DNA of 45,051 nucleotides from Verrucomicrobiota bacterium (GTDB lineage Bacteria > Verrucomicrobiota > Verrucomicrobiia > Limisphaerales > UBA9464), in assembly GCA_025363585.1 (NCBI GenBank), contig JANYDN010000169.1, positions 1-45,051 on the forward strand, read 5' to 3'. The translations under genes and the position numbers were made by a program. The first letter of the stretch is position 1. Every line of letters begins with the position of its first letter. The notes below the pieces were generated by a model that was not told the DNA's origin, ran no database searches, and saw only the letters and a list, made by a program, of their open reading frames with translations. Positions 40,082 through 45,051 of the stretch are shown here, in pieces.

Positions 40082-41226
40082 GCGGGTTTGCCCGAACGTT
40101 CGCGCAACACGCGCTGGTAAATCCGGAAGACCTCCTCCGCGTTGTGTTCCCAGGAGGTCTCGACGATCGTCTCGCGCCCCGCGGCGCCGAGTTGCCTGGC
40201 CTGCCCCTCATTCGCGGCGAGCCACTCGAGTTTTGCACGGATCGAGCCCGCGCTGTGCGGATCGCACAGCAGCCCGTTGACGCCGTCCCGGACCAACTCC
40301 GCCGCGCCGATGTCTTTTCCAAGAATGACGGGAAGTCCGGAGGCCATGGCTTCGGATGCCACCATGCCGAACGGATCGTAGTCGCTGGGATAGACGAAGA
40401 CGTCGGACGCGCGGAACGCAAACTCGGGATGCGTCGTGTAGCCCCAGAAGGTGATGCGTTGGGCCACGCCCAGTTGCCTCGCCTGTGCCTGGTAACGCCC
40501 GAGCTCGGATCGGGTGATCGCAAGGAGGTGTGCGTTCGGGAAGTGCGGCAACTTGGCGATGACGTGCTTCAGTCCCTTGACCGCCTCGCCCATGAACAGC
40601 CAGATCCACCGACCGTCCGGCAATTTGAAGTCCCGTCGCAATGCGGTTGCCTCCGCGGGGTCCGCGGGCGGCCGGAACTGGGTGCAGTTCGTGCCGTGGT
40701 GAAGGACCGTGTGTGGCTTTTTCCATCCGTACTCGGACTGGATTTCGTGCGCCGTCGCGTTGGAGATCGCGATCATGTGGCTGGCGCGGCGTTGCCGGTA
40801 GAAAAGGCGTTCGAGGGGCGTCACCAACCGGATGAACCACCGCGCCCGACGCTGGTGCATGGCGTTGGTACGCGACCGCGCGGCGTTGCAGATGTGGGCC
40901 GTGATGACGTCCGCGCTCCACGAGGTCAGGCCCTGCGCGTGGATCACGTCCGGACGGTCCCGCCGGATGAGCCGTTCCGCCATCGGCAGGAACGAGAGGA
41001 CGGTGGTGACGACGTTCCATCGCCAGGCCGGGACGTGCACCCACCGCACTCCGGGAAAGTCCGGCGTCTTGAAGGTATTGGAGTACACGACGAACTCGCA
41101 GCGCGACGCGAGGTGACGCGCCAATTCGAGGCCGTAGCGTCCCTGTCCGAAGTTCTGGTCGAAGTCATGGATGACGAACGCGACCTTCAACCGGCGTTCG
41201 CCCGATGCTGGCGTGGGCGGATTCAC
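40078..41226 (-). CDS. Glycosyltransferase, GT4 family
   Basis: A 382-residue GT-B glycosyltransferase. The N-terminal domain has KVAFVIHDFDQNFGQGRYGLELARHL and DRPDVIHAQG. The C-terminal domain has LLAITRSELGRYQAQARQLGVAQRITFWGYTTHPEFAFRASDVFVYPSDYDPFGMVASEAMASGLPVILGKDIGAAELV, a clear GT4 E-x7-E signature region. Its GTG start (41226) overlaps the glmS stop and its stop overlaps the next GTG, so the three genes are translationally coupled. Making the amidosugar precursor and two transferases together suggests amino-sugar-containing exopolysaccharide or LPS, though donor specificity cannot be read from sequence. Confidence 0.9.
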   Translation of the reverse strand: MNPPTPASGERRLKVAFVIHDFDQNFGQGRYGLELARHLASRCEFVVYSNTFKTPDFPGVRWVHVPAWRWNVVTTVLSFLPMAERLIRRDRPDVIHAQGLTSWSADVITAHICNAARSRTNAMHQRRARWFIRLVTPLERLFYRQRRASHMIAISNATAHEIQSEYGWKKPHTVLHHGTNCTQFRPPADPAEATALRRDFKLPDGRWIWLFMGEAVKGLKHVIAKLPHFPNAHLLAITRSELGRYQAQARQLGVAQRITFWGYTTHPEFAFRASDVFVYPSDYDPFGMVASEAMASGLPVILGKDIGAAELVRDGVNGLLCDPHSAGSIRAKLEWLAANEGQARQLGAAGRETIVETSWEHNAEEVFRIYQRVLRERSGKPA

Positions 41227-43085
41227 TCGACGGTGACGCTCTTGGCCAGATTGCGCGGCTTGTCGACGTCGCACCCGCGCAGCACGGCGATGTGGTACGC
41301 GAGCAACTGCAGGGGAAGGACCGTCAGCAACGGCTGGATCGGATCCAGCGTCGGCGGCAGGAACAGGACGTCGTCGGCCATCGACGCGAGACGGTCATGC
41401 CCACGCGTGGTGATCAGGATGACCGGACCCTTGCGCGCCTTGATCTCCTGCAGGTTCGACGCGGTCTTCTCGATCAACGCGTCGGCGGGCGCGAGCACGA
41501 TCGTCGGCGTGTGCTCGTCGATCATCGCGATCGGACCGTGCTTCAATTCCGCGGCGGGATATCCCTCGGCATGGAGGTAGGAAATCTCCTTCAACTTGAG
41601 CGCGCCCTCGAGCGCGACCGGGAATTGGTATTGCCGTCCGACGAAGAAGAAATCGCGCGCCTGATGGTACTTCCGGGCGATCGCCGCGATCTGGCCATCG
41701 AGCGCGAGGATCTCCTCGAGTTGTTCGGGCACCGCCTCGAGGGCACGCATCAACTGCAATCCGCGCGACGACGACAACTGCCGGATCCGTCCCATCAACA
41801 GCGCGAGCAACGTCAGCACCGTGACTTGGGACGTGAACGCCTTCGTGGACGCGACTCCGATTTCCGGTCCCGCGTGGAGGTAGATGCCGCCGTCGGCCTC
41901 GCGAGCGATGGTGGAGCCCACGACGTTGCAGATCGCCAGCACGCGGTGCCCGCGGCGGCGCGCCTCGCGCAGGCCCGCGAGGGTATCCGCCGTCTCGCCG
42001 GACTGCGTGATCACGAGGAGCAGCGTGCTTTTGTCGAGGGGCGCGTTGCGGTAGCGGAACTCACTGGCGTACTCGACCTCGGTCGGGAGGTGGGCGAATT
42101 CCTCGAAGAGATACTCGGCCACCAAACCCGCGTGCCAGCTCGTGCCGCACGCCGCGACGACGATTCGATCCACGCCGCGGAGTTCCGCCAGCGTCATGTT
42201 CAACCCGCCGAACCGCGGCGTGGCCTCGTCGAAATCGAGACGCCCGCGCAATGCGTTCCGCACCGTCGTGGGCTGCTCGAAAATCTCCTTGAGCATGAAG
42301 TGAGGGAACTTCCCGCGCTCCGCGGCCTCGGCGTCGAATTCCAGCCGGCTGATCTGCACCCGCGCCGTGTCCGTCCCGAGGTTCGTCACCTGGATCCCGT
42401 CGGCCCGGATCGCGACCACGTCGTAGTCGTTCAGATACACGACCTCGCGCGTGTGCGAGACCAACGCGGCGGCGTCCGACGCCACGAAATGCTCGCCGTC
42501 TCCGATGCCGACGATCAGGGGCGACCCGCGCCGCGCGGCGACGACAAGCCCCGGGGCGTCCGCGGAAACCACGGCGAGGCCGTAGGTGCCGATGACCTCG
42601 CGCAGGGCGCGCGAGACGGCACGGACCAGTAGCTCGCCGGGCGGGCCGACCTCGGCAGCCAACGCCGCTCGCTCGCGCCCGATCAAGTGGGCGAGCACCT
42701 CGGTGTCGGTGTCGGACAGGAATTCGTGGCCCTCGGCGCGGAGTCGTTCCTTGAGCCGGTCGAAGTTCTCGATGACCCCGTTGTGGACGATCGCTATGCG
42801 TCCGGAGGCATCCGCATGGGGGTGGGAATTGGCGTCGCTGGGGGGGCCGTGGGTGGCCCAGCGGGTGTGTCCGATGCCGGCGAGACCCGGGGCGGGGAAG
42901 TCTGCGACGAGCGGGGCGAGGCCGTGGTCGATGCGTCCCTGGCGCTTGCGGACGACGAGCGGGCCGTCCTCGGGAAGGATGGCAAGGCCCGCGCTGTCAT
43001 AGCCGCGGTACTCGAGGCGGCGGAGTCCCTCGAGAAGGATCGGGGCCGCGGTCCGCATGCCGACATAACCGACGATTCCACACAT
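41223..43085 (-). CDS. glmS: Glutamine-fructose-6-phosphate aminotransferase (isomerising) GlmS
   Basis: This 620-residue enzyme makes glucosamine 6-phosphate from fructose 6-phosphate and glutamine, the entry to UDP-GlcNAc. The N-terminal Ntn glutaminase domain (2-about 220) begins MCGIVGYVG, with Cys2 becoming the N-terminal nucleophile after Met removal; this fixes the start at 43085 rather than the longer open frame. HTRWATHG and NGVIENF follow. Two SIS domains (about 295-430 and 465-605) include AACGTSWHAG, TQSGETADTLAGL and AEGYPAAELKHGPIAMID, and the C-terminus ends in KSVTVE as usual. The gene is divergent from glgC with a 116-bp gap; no glmS riboswitch sequence was recognised upstream. 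Confidence 0.97.
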   Translation of the reverse strand: MCGIVGYVGMRTAAPILLEGLRRLEYRGYDSAGLAILPEDGPLVVRKRQGRIDHGLAPLVADFPAPGLAGIGHTRWATHGPPSDANSHPHADASGRIAIVHNGVIENFDRLKERLRAEGHEFLSDTDTEVLAHLIGRERAALAAEVGPPGELLVRAVSRALREVIGTYGLAVVSADAPGLVVAARRGSPLIVGIGDGEHFVASDAAALVSHTREVVYLNDYDVVAIRADGIQVTNLGTDTARVQISRLEFDAEAAERGKFPHFMLKEIFEQPTTVRNALRGRLDFDEATPRFGGLNMTLAELRGVDRIVVAACGTSWHAGLVAEYLFEEFAHLPTEVEYASEFRYRNAPLDKSTLLLVITQSGETADTLAGLREARRRGHRVLAICNVVGSTIAREADGGIYLHAGPEIGVASTKAFTSQVTVLTLLALLMGRIRQLSSSRGLQLMRALEAVPEQLEEILALDGQIAAIARKYHQARDFFFVGRQYQFPVALEGALKLKEISYLHAEGYPAAELKHGPIAMIDEHTPTIVLAPADALIEKTASNLQEIKARKGPVILITTRGHDRLASMADDVLFLPPTLDPIQPLLTVLPLQLLAYHIAVLRGCDVDKPRNLAKSVTVE

Positions 43086-43148
43086 GGGTTGCAGGTTGGC
43101 GGCAGGCAATGTCGGTTGCAATTCCTACCGTTGGCGCCGTCGCGGCGC

Positions 43149-43178
43149 TTGAGTTGTCCCGGCGATCCCCGGTAGAAA
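43149..43178 (+). promoter_or_regulatory. Possible sigma-70 promoter of glgC
   Basis: TTGAGT (43149-43154), an 18-base spacer and TAGAAA (43173-43178), about 24 bases before the glgC start. It lies in the short gap between divergent glmS and glgC. Confidence 0.4.
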
Positions 43179-43201
43179 GGCCGCGTCACCTGAATCTCGT
43201 T

Positions 43202-44497
43202 ATGCCCGCCAACCGTGCCTCCTATCTAACCCAACAGACCCTTGGCATCATCATGGGAGGTGGCCAAGGCACGCGGCTGTTTCCGCTGACGCGCGAACGT
43301 TCGAAGCCCGCCACGCCGTTGGCCGGCAAGTACCGGTTGGTCGACATCCCCATCTCCAACTGCGTGAACTCCGGCCTCACCCGGATGTACCTGCTCACGC
43401 AGTTCAACTCCGCGTCGTTGCACCGGCACATCTCGCAGAGCTTCAAGTTCGACCATTTCAACGGCGGCTTCGTCGAGATCCTTGCCGCCGAGCAAACGTT
43501 CTCGAACACCAGTTGGTACCAAGGCACCGCGGATGCCGTCCGGAAGAACCTGATGCATTTCCGGAACAACGATTTCGCCTACGCGTTGATCCTTTCCGGC
43601 GACCAGCTTTACCAGATGGACTTCCGGGAAATCCTGGAAAGCCATGTCGACCGTTCGGCCGATCTCACCATCGCGACGATCCCCGTGCCGGCGCGCGAGG
43701 CCAGCGCGCTCGGGATCATGCAGATCAACGGCGAGCACCGGATCACGCGCTTCGTCGAGAAGCCGAAGGAACCGGCCGTCCTCGAGTCCCTGCGCATTGA
43801 CCGCGCCAGCTATCCCTCGCTGGGCATCACCCGCGACGACGACCTCTACTTGGCGTCGATGGGCATCTATGTCTTCAACCGCGACGTGCTGTTCGAGTTG
43901 CTGAACAACAACCTCACCGATTTCGGCAAGCACATCATCCCCGGCGCGATCGGCACGCACCGGGTTTTCTCGCACGTGTTCCAGGGATACTGGGAAGACA
44001 TCGGGACCATCCGCAGCTTTTTCGAGGCGAACCTCGACCAGACGAACGACGTCCCGAAGTTCAATTTTTTCAGCCCGCCCGTCTTCACCCGTCCGCGCTT
44101 CGTGCCCGCCTCGAAGATCAACGGCGCGGCGATCGACCACGCCGTGCTCGCCGAGGGCTGCGTCATCAGCAATGCCCGGGTCCAGCGTTCGATCGTGGGC
44201 CTGCGCGCGGTGATCGAGGACGGCGCCTACCTGAACCACGTGGTGATGCTCGGCGCGGACTACTTCGACACGCCGTCGCGCCTCAACCGTCCAGAGAACC
44301 TCGGGATTCCCGTCGGCGTGGGCCGCGGGACGCGCATCGAGAACGCGATCATCGACAAGAACGCGCGCATCGGCGACGGCTGCGTGCTCTCGCCCGCGGG
44401 CAAGCCCGAGAACTTGGACCATCCGCTGTACTACATCCGCGACGGGATCCTGATCGTCCCGAAGAACGGCGTGATTCCGCACGGGACGGTGGTGTAG
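43202..44497 (+). CDS. glgC: Glucose-1-phosphate adenylyltransferase GlgC
   Basis: A 431-residue enzyme making ADP-glucose for glycogen. The N-terminal nucleotidyltransferase domain has LGIIMGGGQGTRLFPLTRERSKPATPLAGKYRLVDIPISNCVNSG, LTQFNSASLHRHIS, and the GDQLYQMDF metal/glucose site. The C-terminal left-handed beta-helix has hexapeptide-like repeats from about 320 (AAIDHAVLAEGCVISNARVQRSIVGLRAVIEDGAYL ... NAIIDKNARIGDGCVLS). The sequence style (SNCVNSGL, TQFNSASL) resembles the cyanobacterial/plant type, which is normally controlled by 3-phosphoglycerate and phosphate. ATG 43202 gives the family-typical start; the open frame extends upstream without similarity. It probably works with glgB at 26493. 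Confidence 0.95.
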   Translation: MPANRASYLTQQTLGIIMGGGQGTRLFPLTRERSKPATPLAGKYRLVDIPISNCVNSGLTRMYLLTQFNSASLHRHISQSFKFDHFNGGFVEILAAEQTFSNTSWYQGTADAVRKNLMHFRNNDFAYALILSGDQLYQMDFREILESHVDRSADLTIATIPVPAREASALGIMQINGEHRITRFVEKPKEPAVLESLRIDRASYPSLGITRDDDLYLASMGIYVFNRDVLFELLNNNLTDFGKHIIPGAIGTHRVFSHVFQGYWEDIGTIRSFFEANLDQTNDVPKFNFFSPPVFTRPRFVPASKINGAAIDHAVLAEGCVISNARVQRSIVGLRAVIEDGAYLNHVVMLGADYFDTPSRLNRPENLGIPVGVGRGTRIENAIIDKNARIGDGCVLSPAGKPENLDHPLYYIRDGILIVPKNGVIPHGTVV

Positions 44498-44505
44498 GGG
44501 GAAAG

Positions 44506-44533
44506 TTTTCAGTTTCAAGTTTCACGTTTGAAG
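44506..44533. repeat. Heptamer array, TTTCAAG type
   Basis: TTTTCAG, TTTCAAG, TTTCACG, TTTGAAG in register, immediately after glgC. Further units occur at 44610-44630 (TTTCAAG, CTTGAAG, TTTGAAG), 44642-44655 and about 44684-44704, interleaved with the hairpin pair at 44546-44683. Confidence 0.75.
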
Positions 44534-44545
44534 TCCGACCAGGTC

Positions 44546-44683
44546 GTGGCGGCGGTCGTGAGACCGCGGACTTCGGCAAGTTCGGCTGCGCGGCAGGGCA
44601 GGGGGAGAGTTTCAAGCTTGAAGTTTGAAGAGCCCGCCCGGCTTCAAGCTTGAAGCAGTCCGCGGTCTCACGACCGCCGCCAC
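44546..44683. repeat. Composite palindromic element with perfect 27-bp arms, type D-prime
   Basis: A perfect 27-bp inverted repeat (44546-44572 and 44657-44683). Each arm is itself a hairpin with GCGGTC and GACCGC around the loop GTGA (left arm as written). TTTGAAG-type heptamers flank and fill the interior. An E-type hairpin follows at about 44718-44739. No gene is seen between 44498 and 44815. Confidence 0.85.
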
Positions 44684-44815
44684 TTCAAACTTGAATCTTG
44701 AAACATTAAACCCCGCCCCAGCCGGGACGGCCGCCCTACCGCCTGCTTCGCGCTCCGATCCGCCGGTGATTCCTCTGTCCTTCCAGCGGCCGTCACGGTT
44801 TCATCACGAAGTCCG

Positions 44816-45051
44816 ATGCACTCCTGCCACCCGTCGTCTGCCGGTCCGGCCATCCGCCGGTTCGCCCTGTGTGCCCTTTGGGTCCTTTGTCTGAGCGCGC
44901 GGTTCGGTGCCTCGGCCCGGATCCCGACGGTTCCGCCGACCTTCACGGTGTCGCCCGTGAACACCACGGTCTATGTCGGCCAAACGGCGACGCTGAACGC
45001 CGGCGTCGACGATGTCTCCGCCACGTTCCAGTGGCAGTTCGGCGGCACCAA
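44816..45051 (+). CDS. Secreted Ig-like domain protein, 3-prime end outside the window
   Basis: A partial frame of 78 codons that runs off the window end. It starts with ATG at 44816, has a basic segment and hydrophobic core (IRRFALCALWVLCLSARFGASA, about 13-34), then PPTFTVSPVNTTVYVGQTATLNAGVDDVSATFQWQFGGT, the classic beginning of a bacterial immunoglobulin-like (I-set) domain with the core Trp. Verrucomicrobial proteins of this type are often very long surface or autotransporter-like proteins with many such domains. The remaining length and full domain content cannot be judged here. No clear ribosome binding site is visible. Confidence 0.7.
   Translation, partial: MHSCHPSSAGPAIRRFALCALWVLCLSARFGASARIPTVPPTFTVSPVNTTVYVGQTATLNAGVDDVSATFQWQFGGT

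Noticed and set aside
43086-43201. Possible glmS ribozyme/riboswitch upstream of glmS.
   Set aside because: The gap is too short and shows none of the conserved glmS ribozyme core; that element is mainly known from Firmicutes.
44848-44884. GTGCCCTTTGGGTCCTTTG resembles the complement of the 9-bp GGNAACGAA arrays.
   Set aside because: It lies in the signal-peptide codons of the secreted Ig-like gene and the period is not maintained; coding sequence explains it.

Overview
The window is a GC-rich bacterial chromosome segment, most likely from the Verrucomicrobiota (PVC superphylum). This rests on families concentrated in that group: a DUF1080 secreted hydrolase, a DUF1549/DUF1553 protein with a CxxCH site, a TIGR02604-type secreted dehydrogenase, two Tat-exported Gfo/Idh/MocA oxidoreductases, a PEP-CTERM-like secreted protein, a PVC-type ECF sigma factor and an Ig-like secreted protein. 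No rRNA, tRNA, CRISPR array, phage or insertion sequence was seen.

Layout. 1-2.2 kb: lptB, a small membrane protein and hprK. 2.2-6.1 kb: DUF1080 hydrolase, ECF sigma factor (minus), DUF456 membrane protein, Tat oxidoreductase. 6.4-9.5 kb: small secreted protein with a terminator, then a large glycoside-hydrolase/GT2 fusion. 9.6-13.3 kb (minus): a run of ECF sigma factor, small membrane protein, large RDD membrane protein, then rsmI. 13.8-15.0 kb: HNH nuclease facing a RelE/ParE-like toxin gene, separated by a nested palindrome. 15.1-18.4 kb (minus): secreted sugar-dehydrogenase-like protein and Ada. 18.8-23.2 kb: transglutaminase-like protein and DUF1549/DUF1553 protein. 23.3-28.7 kb: TPR-like membrane protein (minus), PEP-CTERM-like protein, glgB. 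29.0-32.0 kb (minus): DAHP synthase with a previously uncalled 59-residue membrane protein, and a second Tat oxidoreductase. 32.2-38.8 kb: ABC exporter followed by an exopolysaccharide export set (beta-barrel porin, Wzc-like tyrosine kinase, Wza-like lipoprotein, FHA-like protein). 39.0-43.1 kb (minus): glmS and two GT4 glycosyltransferases coupled by GTGA overlaps. 43.2-44.5 kb: glgC, divergent from glmS. The window ends inside a secreted Ig-like protein.

Functionally, much of the window concerns the envelope and extracellular glycans: LPS export (lptB), polysaccharide polymerisation and export (34-39 kb), amino-sugar supply (glmS), glycosyl transfer (GT2 fusion, two GT4s) and glycogen (glgB, glgC). 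A second theme is secreted carbohydrate oxidation and hydrolysis.

The most unusual content is between the genes. Many gaps are filled by a modular family of short hairpins whose stems differ between copies but stay complementary, while loops (GGCCCT, GTGA, CCCC, TCC/TCCT) stay constant. They occur singly, in strings, and as symmetrical pairs making composite elements of about 90-175 bp. At 14455-14606 a nested composite supplies the stop codons of two convergent genes. They are accompanied by 7-bp tandem arrays (TGTTCAG, TTTCAAG, ACTTGAA types) and 9-bp GGNAACGAA arrays. I cannot tell from sequence alone whether this repeat system has been described.
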